A stretch of DNA of 64,000 bases from Haloarcula marina (lineage in GTDB: Archaea; Halobacteriota; Halobacteria; Halobacteriales; Haloarculaceae), in NCBI RefSeq assembly GCF_024218775.1, contig NZ_CP100404.1:1-64000 (forward strand). The letters are read 5' to 3'. Made by a program: the position numbers and the translations under genes. A model generated the notes under the pieces. The model did no database searches and was not told the DNA's origin. It saw only the letters and a program-made list of their open reading frames with translations. Shown here piece after piece: positions 16,502-24,514 of the stretch (position 1 is the stretch's first letter; every line of letters begins with the position of its first letter).

Positions 16502-17575
16502 ATGACTCATCGGATGGTACACGTGGGACTCGGTGGCCAAGGCCGCCACTGGGTCAGCGAAGCGATTCCCCCGAACATCGAAGCAGGCCGCGTCGAAGTC
16601 GTCGCCGCCGTCGACATGGACCCCGACCGACACGGCTACGCCGAGGACGAACTCGACCTAGACGCCGACCGCTGTTACACCGACCTCGACACCGCACTGT
16701 CGGAACGGGACGCCGACTTCTGTTCGGTCGTCACGCCGCCCGCGGCCCACGAACCCGTCGTCGAGACGGCGCTCGACCACGGACTCGACATCCTCTCGGA
16801 GAAGCCCATCGCCGACACGCTCGAGGCGTCGGTCCGCATCGCCCGCGAAGTCGAGGCCGCCGACGCGAAGATGGGCATCACGATGAGCCACCGCTACGAC
16901 CAGGACAAGACGACGTTCCGCCGCGCCGTCTCCGAGGCCAGCCCCGTCGACTATCTCACCGCCCGCTACACCGGCAACGTCCGCCAGCGCGGCTACTACT
17001 CCGAGTACGTCCACGAGATGGCCGACATGCTGTTGCTCGACGGCGCGATTCACCATCTGGACATGCTCGCCTCCTTCGTCGACGCCCCCTGCGAACAGGT
17101 GTACGCCGAGACGTGGGTCCCCGACGGGGCCGACTACGACGGCGACTGCACCGGGTTCGTCACGCTCCGCTTCGCCGACGGCACCCGCGCCCAGTACGAG
17201 GGCAGTTACGCCAACGCGACGACGCTCAACGGGTGGGGCCACGAGCAGTTCCGCGCTGAATGTAAAGAGGAGACTATCGTCCTCGACGGCCGCGAAGTCG
17301 AACGCTACCCCTTCGACCCCGACGCCGTCGGCGACTGGAACGGCGTCGACGAGGACGATGCAGAGACGGTCCCACTGGCTGACCGCCCCCTCTGGGAGAA
17401 CGCGTGGCTCATCGAGCAGTTCTGCGGGTGGCTGGACGGCGGCGACCCGATGGCGACTCGCGTCGAGGACAACCTCCAGTCGATGGCGCTCGTCTTCGCC
17501 GCCATCGAGAGCAGCGAACGCGGCGAAGCCGTCGACGTGCAGGCGTTGCTCGACGAGGCCAAGCAGAACGCGTAG
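16502..17575 (+). CDS. Gfo/Idh/MocA family NAD(P)-dependent oxidoreductase
   Basis: 357 aa. N-terminal Rossmann domain with VGLGGQGRHW (about 8-17), AAVDMD at about 36-41, and the family's SEKPIAD motif near 99-105; C-terminal alpha/beta domain with GAIHHLDML (His near 183-185) for substrate. Family members act on sugars, inositols or their derivatives; substrate cannot be told. It stands as a single gene 51 nt after rnz with its own likely promoter. Confidence 0.88.
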   Translation: MTHRMVHVGLGGQGRHWVSEAIPPNIEAGRVEVVAAVDMDPDRHGYAEDELDLDADRCYTDLDTALSERDADFCSVVTPPAAHEPVVETALDHGLDILSEKPIADTLEASVRIAREVEAADAKMGITMSHRYDQDKTTFRRAVSEASPVDYLTARYTGNVRQRGYYSEYVHEMADMLLLDGAIHHLDMLASFVDAPCEQVYAETWVPDGADYDGDCTGFVTLRFADGTRAQYEGSYANATTLNGWGHEQFRAECKEETIVLDGREVERYPFDPDAVGDWNGVDEDDAETVPLADRPLWENAWLIEQFCGWLDGGDPMATRVEDNLQSMALVFAAIESSERGEAVDVQALLDEAKQNA

Positions 17576-17708
17576 GGACCGGCGGTTTCGAGCGCGGGTC
17601 TGCCGCTTGCGGTCCGAACGGCCGGAACGTCCGGCCGCGTGAAGCGACCACGGGGTAGGACTTTCTGGCAGTTCGTCTCTCCCATCCGAGCGAGAGCGGC
17701 GGCGACAG

Positions 17709-17903
17709 TTACCGTTCTGGCGAGAAGATGTCCTCGATGGCGCAGTCGTAGTGGTCGGCCAGCGCGAAGGCCAGGTCCAGCGACGGGTCGTACCGGTCGC
17801 GTTCGAGGGCGTTGATGGTCTGTCGGGTGACGCCGACGGCGGCGGCGAGGTCCGCTTGGCTCTCGCCCCGTTCTTCGCGGAGGGCCGGGAGTCGGTTGTT
17901 CAT
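17709..17903 (-). CDS. XRE-family HTH regulator (small, DUF2178 partner)
   Basis: 64 aa. Nearly all of it is a Cro/C1-type helix-turn-helix (LPALREERGESQADLAAAVGVTRQTINALERDRYDPS, shown here by its key words GVTRQTI and RYDPS). Proteins of this size and type (YozG/PF01381 short form) usually sit next to a DUF2178 membrane protein, as here: its ATG overlaps the partner's stop by 4 nt. It probably represses its own operon through the operator array at 18306-18355. Confidence 0.88.
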   Translation of the reverse strand: MNNRLPALREERGESQADLAAAVGVTRQTINALERDRYDPSLDLAFALADHYDCAIEDIFSPER

Positions 17904-18295
17904 CGTTTCGCGCGCGCGACGGCGAGCATGAGACCCCACAGGGCGAACAGGCCGGTGACGAACCACGCGAGGTGTGCGAGCCACGGGGGCCAGTCGAAGA
18001 GACCGAGCGCCCACAGCGCCGTCAGCGTCGGGAACGCGACGGCCGAACTCAGGCCGACGACGGCGACGGTGTTCGCGCCCGCCTCCTGAAAGACGGTCGT
18101 GTCGCGTTCGTCGAACATGACGGTCTGCGAGCGGTGTTGGAGGACCGTGGCCGCGAGTGCGCCGACGGCGAACACCCCGACGCCGACCAGCGGATAGTCG
18201 GCGGCGATGAGGGCGACGAAGGCGAGGGTGGCGACAGCCCAGAGGCCGAAGTAGGTGCGGCGATACGTCGTCGTGGAGTGTGCGGTGGCAGTCAT
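17900..18295 (-). CDS. DUF2178-type four-helix membrane protein
   Basis: 131 aa with four hydrophobic helices (about 13-32, 36-52, 76-95, 105-125). A cytoplasmic loop after helix 2 carries the family hallmark FDERDTTVFQEAGANT (DER followed by AG). Function unknown; in many archaea and bacteria it is encoded with a tiny XRE regulator, which it may control. The first gene of the two-gene operon. ATG at 18295 lies 11 nt from the operator array. Confidence 0.85.
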   Translation of the reverse strand: MTATAHSTTTYRRTYFGLWAVATLAFVALIAADYPLVGVGVFAVGALAATVLQHRSQTVMFDERDTTVFQEAGANTVAVVGLSSAVAFPTLTALWALGLFDWPPWLAHLAWFVTGLFALWGLMLAVARAKR

Positions 18296-18305
18296 CGGGA
18301 ACCAC

Positions 18306-18355
18306 GTAAAGCTAGCTTTCCGTAAAGTTCGCTTTACACGTAAAGTGTGCTTTAC
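18306..18355 (-). promoter_or_regulatory. Three-copy palindromic operator GTAAAG-N4-CTTTAC
   Basis: Three consecutive 16-bp palindromes at 18306-18321, 18322-18337 and 18340-18355, each GTAAAG-N4-CTTTAC; the first has one mismatch in its right arm. A TATA-like TTTATGA (minus strand, 18362-18368) lies directly upstream, so the array covers the expected transcription start and the leader of the DUF2178/XRE operon. The placement fits repression by the XRE protein encoded in the same operon. Confidence 0.82.
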
Positions 18356-18496
18356 ATCAATCATAAATCTACCGGTGCATCCGACCCCGCCCGATAGCTG
18401 TCTCCGGCCGGGGACACCGGGACCGGATAGTACGGTGTGTGACCTCGCGACAGGGTCCCCCAACGTTATTTTTCGACCGCCGACGAGTGACCGCGT

Positions 18497-19381
18497 ATGC
18501 CCTCCCCCTTCCACATCGTCGACGTGTTCGCCCGCGAGCGCTACGCCGGGAACCAGTTGGCCGTCGTCACCGACGCCGCTGGCCGCTCGGCCGAGCGGAT
18601 GCAGGCCATCGCAGCGGAGATGGACTACTCCGAGACGACGTTCGTCACCGGACCGCCCGAGGACGGCGCGTGGCCGGTCCGCATCTTCACCCCGAACGCC
18701 GAGATTCCGTTTGCGGGGCACCCGACGCTGGGGACCGCACACGTCGTTCGGGAGCACCTCGCCGACGGCCGTCCCGAGACGGTGACGCTCGCGCTCGACG
18801 TCGGCGAGATTCCGGTCGACGTGCGGACCGCCGACACCGAGACGACGCTGTGGATGACCCAGCGCGCCCCCGAGTTCGGCGACAGACTCGACCACGCGTC
18901 GCTCGCCGAGGTCCTTGGACTACCGCGGGCCGCCCTCGACGACGACTGGCCGGTACAGGTCGTCTCGACCGGCCTATCGACCGTCGTCGTCCCGCTTCGG
19001 GACCGCGAGGGGCTGACGGCCATCGACCTCGACCGCGCGGCGTACGACCGGGTGACCGGCGACCGGGACGCCAAGAACGTGCTGGCGTTCTGTCCGGACC
19101 CCCGCGACGCCGCCCACGACTTCGCCGCCCGCGTGTTCGCGCCGTTCTACGACGTGCCAGAGGACCCCGCCACAGGCTCCTCGAACGGCTGTCTCGCGGC
19201 CTACCTCGCCCGCCACGAGTACGGCGACGGCCCGACCGTCGACGCCCGCGTCGAACAGGGCTACGAGATGGGGCGGCCCTCGCTGTTGCACCTGCGGGCC
19301 GACGCGAGCGACGAGGCGGTCCACGTCGAAGTCGGCGGTAGCGTCGTCCCCGTCGCCCGCGGCGAGTTGGTGTCGCGGTAG
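18497..19381 (+). CDS. PhzF-family isomerase-like protein
   Basis: 294 aa, two-lobed diaminopimelate-epimerase-like fold. Family motifs: YAGNQLAVV near 16-24, MDYSETTFV with the catalytic-type Glu near 47, FAGHPTLGTAH near 73-83, and EDPATGSSNGCLAAYL near 226-241. No phenazine genes are nearby, so this is one of the many PhzF-like proteins of unknown substrate. ATG at 18497 is the start of the fold. Confidence 0.87.
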   Translation: MPSPFHIVDVFARERYAGNQLAVVTDAAGRSAERMQAIAAEMDYSETTFVTGPPEDGAWPVRIFTPNAEIPFAGHPTLGTAHVVREHLADGRPETVTLALDVGEIPVDVRTADTETTLWMTQRAPEFGDRLDHASLAEVLGLPRAALDDDWPVQVVSTGLSTVVVPLRDREGLTAIDLDRAAYDRVTGDRDAKNVLAFCPDPRDAAHDFAARVFAPFYDVPEDPATGSSNGCLAAYLARHEYGDGPTVDARVEQGYEMGRPSLLHLRADASDEAVHVEVGGSVVPVARGELVSR

Positions 19382-19426
19382 CCCCGCGGGAGAAACGCCT
19401 ATTCGTCGGCCCCGACACCGATAGCC

Positions 19427-19981
19427 ATGCCCAGCGAGAAGGAGAGGATGCTCCGCGGTGACCTGTACGACGCCGACGACCCGCAACTCGTCGCCGAGCG
19501 GAACCACGCGCGCGAACTCACCAGACGCTACAACCAGACGGCGACGGACGAGGACGCGGAACGGGACGCCATCCTCACCGACCTCCTCGGAAGCCGCGGG
19601 GAGGACTGTCACGTCGAACCGCCCTTCCGCTGTGACTACGGCTCCAACGTCCACGTCGGCGAGAACTTCTACGCGAACTTCGACTGCGTCGTCTTGGACG
19701 TGTGTCGAGTCGACATCGGGAAGAACTGCCAACTCGGCCCCGGCGTCCACATTTACACCGCGACGCATCCACTGGACGCGAGCGAGCGAATCGCCGGTCC
19801 CGAGTACGGCAAGCCGGTCACCGTCGGCGACAACGTCTGGGTCGGCGGACGAGCGGTCCTCAACCCCGGCGTGACCGTCGGCGACGACGCCGTCGTCGCG
19901 TCCGGGGCCGTCGTCACCGAGGACGTGCCCGACAACGTGGTCGTCGGCGGCAATCCCGCGACGGTAGTGAAAGAGCTGTAA
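19427..19981 (+). CDS. Maltose/galactoside O-acetyltransferase-like (LbH) enzyme
   Basis: 184 aa acyl-CoA-dependent sugar O-acetyltransferase of the Maa/LacA type. N-terminal [21 protein letters not shown] is the Mac domain; the remainder is a left-handed beta-helix of hexapeptide repeats ([29 protein letters not shown]). The catalytic His is in IYTATHPLD near 112, and [20 protein letters not shown] follows. Cytoplasmic; detoxifying or salvage role assumed from family. Confidence 0.92.
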   Translation: MPSEKERMLRGDLYDADDPQLVAERNHARELTRRYNQTATDEDAERDAILTDLLGSRGEDCHVEPPFRCDYGSNVHVGENFYANFDCVVLDVCRVDIGKNCQLGPGVHIYTATHPLDASERIAGPEYGKPVTVGDNVWVGGRAVLNPGVTVGDDAVVASGAVVTEDVPDNVVVGGNPATVVKEL

Positions 19982-19988
19982 CGCCCGC

Positions 19989-20144
19989 TCAGTTGAGCCG
20001 CGGGTTGTCTATCGTCTCGAACCGATGGCCGCAGGCCGGGCACTCGACGACTTGTGGGCCGTCGGCGGTGCTCACCACCGCGAATCGGCGGCTCCAACTC
20101 ACGTGGCCGCAGTCGGGACAGCGGCGGACGAAGGGCGGAATCAT
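19989..20144 (-). CDS. Small two-CxxC zinc-ribbon protein
   Basis: 51 aa with CPDC (9-12) and CPAC (35-38), each followed by GH, forming a zinc ribbon. The rest is basic and short (MIPPFVRR at the start). Not assignable to a named family; may bind nucleic acid or be a protein-protein adapter. Convergent with the acetyltransferase gene, 7 nt apart. Supported by intact frame, cysteine pattern and ATG placement. Confidence 0.65.
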   Translation of the reverse strand: MIPPFVRRCPDCGHVSWSRRFAVVSTADGPQVVECPACGHRFETIDNPRLN

Positions 20145-20291
20145 GGTCGGTGGACGTAGTAGGAAGTAGTCGTCGAGCCGATAAGTCGTTGGCGACGGGG
20201 TGTTGCTCTGCGGGTCGGTTCCCCACGTCGCTGTACCGTGGGTCGCTCTGTTCCCCGTTCCGTCGAGTTCCTCACTCCGTTCGGAACCTCG

Positions 20292-21266
20292 CTACTCGTG
20301 CCCGTACACTTCGACAGGCTCGTACGGCTCCTCCAGGTACGCCACGTCCGACGCCGAGAGGTCGACCTCCAGCGCCTCGACGGCGGCCTCCAGATGCTCG
20401 ATGCTGGACGTGCCGACGATAGGTGCGGTGACGTTGTCGTTCTGGAACTGCCACGCGAGCGCGATTTGAGCCATCGTCACGCCGTGGTCGGCCGCCAGTT
20501 CCTGCACGCGCTCGTTTATCTCCTGACTGCCCGGCCCCTCCGCGTAGGGGACTTCGGCGGTCTCCGTCTCGTGGACGCCGCGGGTCGTCGCCTTGAACTC
20601 CTCGTGTGGCCGCGTGAGATAGCCCGCGCCGAGCGGACTCCACGGCAGGACGCCGACGTTCTCGCGGTCGCAGAGCGGGTACATCTCGCGTTCCTCCTCC
20701 CGATAGGCGAGGTGGTAGAGGTCCTGCATCGTCTCGAAGCGCGCGAGTCCCTCGCGGTCGCTGACGTGCAGGGCGTGCTGGAACTGGTGTGCCCACATCG
20801 AAGACGCGCCGATGTGGCGGACCTGCCCGCGGCGGACGGCGTCGTCGAGCGCCCGGAGCGTCGTCTCGATGGGGGTGTCGTAGTCCCAGCGGTGAATCTG
20901 GTAGAGGTCGACGGTGTCCATCCCCAGACGGTCCAGCGAGTTCGACAGTTCCTGCTCGATGGTCTTCCGCGAGAGGCCCCGCGCGTTCCGGTGGTCGCTC
21001 GCGCCGGGGAACCGGACCTTGGTGGCGACGACCTGCTCGTCCCGGTCGTACTCCGAGAGCACGTCGCCGAGAATCTCCTCGCTCTCACCCGCCGAGTAGA
21101 CGTTGGCGGTGTCGAAGAAGTTCACGCCGAGGTCGATGGCCCGCTCGACGAGTTTCGCACCCTCCTTTTCGTCCAGCATCCACTCGCGGCCGCTCCCGAA
21201 GCTCATACAGCCCAGACAGATTTTGCTGACTTCGATACCGGTCGAACCCAGTGTGGTGTACTCCAT
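20292..21266 (-). CDS. Aldo/keto reductase
   Basis: 324 aa (beta/alpha)8 NADPH-dependent reductase. Starts MEYTTLGSTGIEVSKICLG as in the AKR family; catalytic Asp and Tyr in FDTANVYSAGESE (near 51-56), Lys in VVATKVRF, His in YQIHRWD, and the cofactor loop PIVGTSSIEHLEAAVEAL near the C-terminus. Closest to the YcsN/Tas-type (AKR11/12) group. Substrate unknown. Confidence 0.92.
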   Translation of the reverse strand: MEYTTLGSTGIEVSKICLGCMSFGSGREWMLDEKEGAKLVERAIDLGVNFFDTANVYSAGESEEILGDVLSEYDRDEQVVATKVRFPGASDHRNARGLSRKTIEQELSNSLDRLGMDTVDLYQIHRWDYDTPIETTLRALDDAVRRGQVRHIGASSMWAHQFQHALHVSDREGLARFETMQDLYHLAYREEEREMYPLCDRENVGVLPWSPLGAGYLTRPHEEFKATTRGVHETETAEVPYAEGPGSQEINERVQELAADHGVTMAQIALAWQFQNDNVTAPIVGTSSIEHLEAAVEALEVDLSASDVAYLEEPYEPVEVYGHE

Positions 21267-21324
21267 ACCCCCACCAAACGGGCGCGGCTGTAAATACGCG
21301 TTCCCGGCGGCGGGTCGTGCCAGT

Positions 21325-22719
21325 TCACTCGGCCCGCGGCAGCGACACCGTGACGACGTTGCCCGTCTCGGTAGTGTCGAGGTCGATGGACCCCCCGGCG
21401 ACGTCGACCACCCAGTAGACGAGCCAGAGTCCCAGCCCGCGGCTGTGGTTGACGGCGGACATGTCGTGGTCGCCGAGCAGGACCCGGCGGTCGAGGTCGG
21501 GGATGGCCGAGGCCGTGTCACTGACCGTCAGTTCGACGCGGTCGCCGACACACGCGACGCGCACCCGGACCTGCAACGCTCCGGAGGTGTCGTGACGGAT
21601 GCCGTTCTCGACCAGTTCGGCGACGGCACAGCCCAGTTCCTTCGGCCCCTCGACGACGGCGCTATCTGGCACTGTCACCTCGATGTCCGCGTCCGGATAT
21701 CGCTCCCGGAACGGCCGGACGGCGTCGGGAACGACCGTCGCGAGGTCCGCCGTCGCCGCCCGCGGACGCTCGCTGATGACCTGCGTTATCTCGCGTTGTT
21801 TCTCGGCGGTCTGCAAGAGCCCGTCGCCCGCCCGGCGAATCAGCCGTGCCCGGTGCGAGACGTCCTCGTCGGGGTGCGATTCGAGGGTCTCCGCGCTCCC
21901 GATGACGACGTTCAGGTCGTTGCGGATGTTGTGTCGCAGGAAGTTGTCGAGCACCGCGAGTTGGCGCTCCCGGCGACGGCGGTGGGTCACGTCGCGCGTG
22001 AACCCGACGATGCGGACCACTTCCCCGTCCTCGACGATGGGCTGCCCCTGCACCCACACCCAGACGCCGTAGTCGCGCTCGGCGTTGACCCGGTACTCGA
22101 CGTCGACCGGTTCACCGGCCGAGAGTCGCTCCATCGCGGCCTCGACCGCAGCGCGGTCCGGCGGGTAGATACACTCCATGAACGCGAGCGGGTCGTCCGC
22201 CAACTCGTCGACCGGTCGGCCGTAGATGTCCTCGTAGGCCGGGTTACAGAACAGCAGTTCCGAGCAGTCGCCGTCGAACATCCAGAGGACGTCGTTGGTC
22301 GTGTGGGCCAGTTCCCGGAGTCGGCGGTCCGTGGCGTCGCGTTCGTGTTCCGCCTCGATTCGGTCGGTCACCTCCCGAGAGCTAACGACGTAGCCGTCGA
22401 GACCCGCGTCCGTCAGGTTCGACATCCGACTCTCCAGCCAGACCCAGCCCCCGTCGGCGGTTCGGTGGCGGTAGGTCGACGTCTCGGCGACGAACTCCTC
22501 GTCGGTGTCGACGATAGCATCGAAGTCGGCGAGGACCGCAGGCCGGTCATCCGGGTGGATGTACTCGAAGGCGTTCGTCCCCAGTAACTCGGCGCGGTCG
22601 AAACCCAGTATTCGCTCCCCGGCCCCGTTGACGTACGTGTAGGTCCCCGATTCGTCGACCACCGCGAGCTTGTCTTGGGTGTACTCGAGAAGTAGCTCGG
22701 TCGGTTCGGCCGACTCCAT
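21325..22719 (-). CDS. PAS-PAS sensor histidine kinase
   Basis: 464 aa, no membrane segment. Two PAS domains (about 10-120 and 135-245), the second with a full PAC ending IVGFTRDVTHRRRRERQL. The dimerisation helix has FLRHNIRNDLNVV with phospho-acceptor His near 263, a form typical of haloarchaeal kinases (HNIRND). The ATPase domain retains N box ELVENGIRHD and the G2-like HSRGLGLW, but the G1 box reads DTASAIPD instead of DNGPGIP, so nucleotide binding may be weakened. ATG at 22719 starts the first PAS; the region upstream is the divergent VOC gene's promoter. Confidence 0.88.
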   Translation of the reverse strand: MESAEPTELLLEYTQDKLAVVDESGTYTYVNGAGERILGFDRAELLGTNAFEYIHPDDRPAVLADFDAIVDTDEEFVAETSTYRHRTADGGWVWLESRMSNLTDAGLDGYVVSSREVTDRIEAEHERDATDRRLRELAHTTNDVLWMFDGDCSELLFCNPAYEDIYGRPVDELADDPLAFMECIYPPDRAAVEAAMERLSAGEPVDVEYRVNAERDYGVWVWVQGQPIVEDGEVVRIVGFTRDVTHRRRRERQLAVLDNFLRHNIRNDLNVVIGSAETLESHPDEDVSHRARLIRRAGDGLLQTAEKQREITQVISERPRAATADLATVVPDAVRPFRERYPDADIEVTVPDSAVVEGPKELGCAVAELVENGIRHDTSGALQVRVRVACVGDRVELTVSDTASAIPDLDRRVLLGDHDMSAVNHSRGLGLWLVYWVVDVAGGSIDLDTTETGNVVTVSLPRAE

Positions 22720-22812
22720 TTCCCACCCACTTCGGTATCTGGATATAAAGTACCGGCGGCGAACGGCACCCACACCGGTACAGTCAACTCGGCGGCCGTC
22801 CCATCGTCGGCC

Positions 22813-23184
22813 ATGGAACTCGCACACGCCGCCATCTGCGTCTCGGACGTAGAGCGCGCGATGGCCTTCTACGAGACGCTCGGCTTCGAAGAGACCCACC
22901 GCTTCACGCTCGACGGCGTACAGAACATCTATCTCGGACGCGACGGCGACGCCGACATCCAACTGCGCTACGACGCCGACCGGACGACGCCCATCGCGCC
23001 GTCGCGGGCCGACGTTGACCACATCGCGTTCACCGTCGACGACGTCGACGAGACGTTCGAGACGGCCATCGAAGCGGGCGGGACGGCAGTCCTCGAACCG
23101 ACGGCAATCGAACCGGCCGACGCCTACGCCGCGTTCGTCGAGGACCCCGAAGGCTACACGCTGGAGTTCTACCGCTCCCAGTAA
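22813..23184 (+). CDS. VOC-superfamily (glyoxalase I-like) protein
   Basis: 123 aa single VOC domain made of two beta-alpha-beta-beta-beta modules. His5 (MELAHAAI) and Glu114 (EGYTLEFYRS, EFY ending) are at metal-ligand positions, with QLRY and DHIAF giving the other two. This set matches lactoylglutathione lyase-like proteins; halophiles lack glutathione, so another thiol (gamma-glutamylcysteine) or a different substrate is likely. Divergent from the kinase gene. Confidence 0.87.
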   Translation: MELAHAAICVSDVERAMAFYETLGFEETHRFTLDGVQNIYLGRDGDADIQLRYDADRTTPIAPSRADVDHIAFTVDDVDETFETAIEAGGTAVLEPTAIEPADAYAAFVEDPEGYTLEFYRSQ

Positions 23185-23223
23185 GCCCCGACAACCTACG
23201 TAGCATCGACACGTAGTGCCGGT

Positions 23224-23502
23224 ATGTTCACGCTCGGGGAGTTGTACGTCCTCGTCGTGACCATCACCGCGTTAGTGGCGCTCATCGCCGCCGTTCCGGT
23301 GCTTCTCGGTATCGTCCGCGAGGGACGCGAGCGGTGGCGGACCGGCGGCCCGCCGCCGACCGACGAAACCGCGGGTGGGAGCACCGACGGCGGCGGGACG
23401 GACGACCCTGCCGACCTACCCGCCCGACGCGACTGTCCGCACTGCGGTGCGGCCAACGGTCCGGGGTTCGCCTACTGTCAAGAGTGCGTCCAGCGGTTGT
23501 GA
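23224..23502 (+). CDS. Membrane-anchored zinc-ribbon protein (DUF7577-like)
   Basis: 92 aa. One N-terminal transmembrane helix (about 7-30), a Gly/Asp/Thr-rich linker, and a C-terminal zinc ribbon CPHCGAANGPGFAYCQEC (knuckles CPHC and CQEC). The pattern is common in haloarchaea with varied anchors; I recall it as DUF7577. Role unknown. Short 39-nt spacing after the VOC gene. Confidence 0.75.
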   Translation: MFTLGELYVLVVTITALVALIAAVPVLLGIVREGRERWRTGGPPPTDETAGGSTDGGGTDDPADLPARRDCPHCGAANGPGFAYCQECVQRL

Positions 23503-23540
23503 GCGGCGGCGATTTCCGCATCAAGGACGAACCGTCGCGT

Positions 23541-23927
23541 ATGATGGACCCCGACGAGTTCCTCGCCGACAGCACGGTCACCGTCTCCCCGGAGCGGTAC
23601 GCCGTCGTCAGGACCGACCGCGAGTACCCGACGGCGTTCGCCACCGTCCGAGACCAGAACGAGACGACCGTCGTCGTTCCCGAAGACAACTACGACGCGG
23701 CGGACGGCGAGGACGCCGAACGGGGCTGGCGAATCCTCACCTTCGAGGTGGTCCTCCCGTTCGAACTCGTCGGCTTCCTCGCGCGGGTCGCGACGGCCCT
23801 CGCCGACGCCGAGGTGTCGGTGTTCGCCCTCTCGGCGTTCTCGACAGACCACCTGCTCGTCAAGGACGACGACGTGGACCGGGCGGTTCGGGCGTTGGCG
23901 GAGTTGGGGTGTGACGTGAAGCGATAG
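23541..23927 (+). CDS. ACT-domain protein (COG3603-like)
   Basis: 128 aa. Pattern of a short N-terminal ACT-like segment (ERYAVVRTDRE) followed by a second (WRILTFEVVLPFELVGFLARVATALADAEVSVFALSAF, known by LPFELVGFLA) and an STDHLLVKDDD ending. Resembles the CASTOR/DUF-type small ACT proteins thought to sense amino acids. Two in-frame ATGs (23541, 23544) are equally possible starts; the first is given. Confidence 0.8.
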   Translation: MMDPDEFLADSTVTVSPERYAVVRTDREYPTAFATVRDQNETTVVVPEDNYDAADGEDAERGWRILTFEVVLPFELVGFLARVATALADAEVSVFALSAFSTDHLLVKDDDVDRAVRALAELGCDVKR

Positions 23928-24114
23928 TCCCGTTTTCGGGCACGGATGTGTTCGTTTCGCGCGACGATGCTCGCCCGGACCAGTACCATCAGTACCGGGC
24001 ATCGAAACGACGCGTTCGCGGAGTGAGTATGCGTAGTGGACGGTAGCATCCGTGCGAGCGGAGCGAGCACGGTTCACTGAACCGAGGCCGAAGGCCGAGG
24101 TTCAGCCTTTTTCA
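23928..24114. other. Intergenic spacer with hairpin-forming repeats
   Basis: No gene seen. Contains GGTTCACTGAACC (24071-24083), an interrupted palindrome, plus GTGC/GCAC around GAGCGGAGCGA and a GAGGCCGAAGGCC run. This type of low-complexity GAGCG/GAAGC-rich sequence recurs near 36480 and 46800 and looks like a haloarchaeal interspersed intergenic element. Confidence 0.45.
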
Positions 24115-24188
24115 CCCACGTTTTTCGAGGAGCCCTCGCCACAGCGAGCCAGCGGCTCGCGAGGAAGGGCGACGACGAAAAACGTGGG
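24115..24188. repeat. Long inverted repeat at the 3' side of tRNA-Ser
   Basis: Perfect 13-bp arms: CCCACGTTTTTCG at 24115-24127 and its complement at 24176-24188, with a further inner stem GCCCTCGC/GCGAGG..GGGC. It begins one base past the tRNA 3' end. On the tRNA strand the arm contains five T residues a few nt after the tRNA, which could terminate or process the transcript. Confidence 0.7.
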
Positions 24189-24189
24189 A

Positions 24190-24271
24190 CGCCAGGACTG
24201 GGATTTGAACCCAGAATCCCGAAAGGGAACACGCTTTCCAGGCGTGCGCCTTACCGTTCGGCCATCCTGGC
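24190..24271 (-). tRNA. tRNA-Ser (anticodon GGA)
   Basis: 82 nt. Acceptor stem GCCAGGA / TCCTGGC pairs fully, discriminator G as required for serine. D-arm GGCCGAACGGTAAGGC, anticodon loop CTGGAAA giving GGA, a long class II variable arm (TTCCCTTTCGGGAT), and T-arm GGGTTCAAATCCC. No intron and no encoded CCA, so CCA is added after RNase Z cleavage. Reads UCC and UCU serine codons. Confidence 0.97.
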
Positions 24272-24305
24272 TCTGGTACGCAATCGAGAGTGTGTGGGCG
24301 GGCGG

Positions 24306-24509
24306 TTAAGGGCTTTCGTTTCCGGGCAGACGGCCGTGCGCCGTGTACGTCAGTACCGTGGCAGCGACGGCCACGACGAGGGCGACGCCCGCTTTGGCGA
24401 CGATGCTCACACCCTCACCGGAGAGCAGTTCGTACCCCTGCGCCAGGACGAGGAACGAGAGCGCGCCGACGACGCCCCACAACAGACTCGATTTCGTGCG
24501 AGCGTCCAC
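24306..24509 (-). CDS. Small two-helix membrane protein
   Basis: 67 aa with two hydrophobic helices (about 8-26 and 36-56) and short polar ends (MDARTKSS start, HGRLPGNESP tail). No known function. GTG at 24509 taken as start; another GTG at 24518 overlaps the RidA stop (GTGA) and would add three residues, so coupling to RidA is likely either way. I have a vague memory of similar proteins (SLLWGVVGALSFLVL) across haloarchaea. Confidence 0.6.
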   Translation of the reverse strand: MDARTKSSLLWGVVGALSFLVLAQGYELLSGEGVSIVAKAGVALVVAVAATVLTYTAHGRLPGNESP

Positions 24510-24514
24510 GGGTA

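Noticed and set aside
23928-24114. Possible small RNA gene next to tRNA-Ser
   Set aside because: Hairpins present, but no promoter or conserved RNA family I can name; left as spacer.
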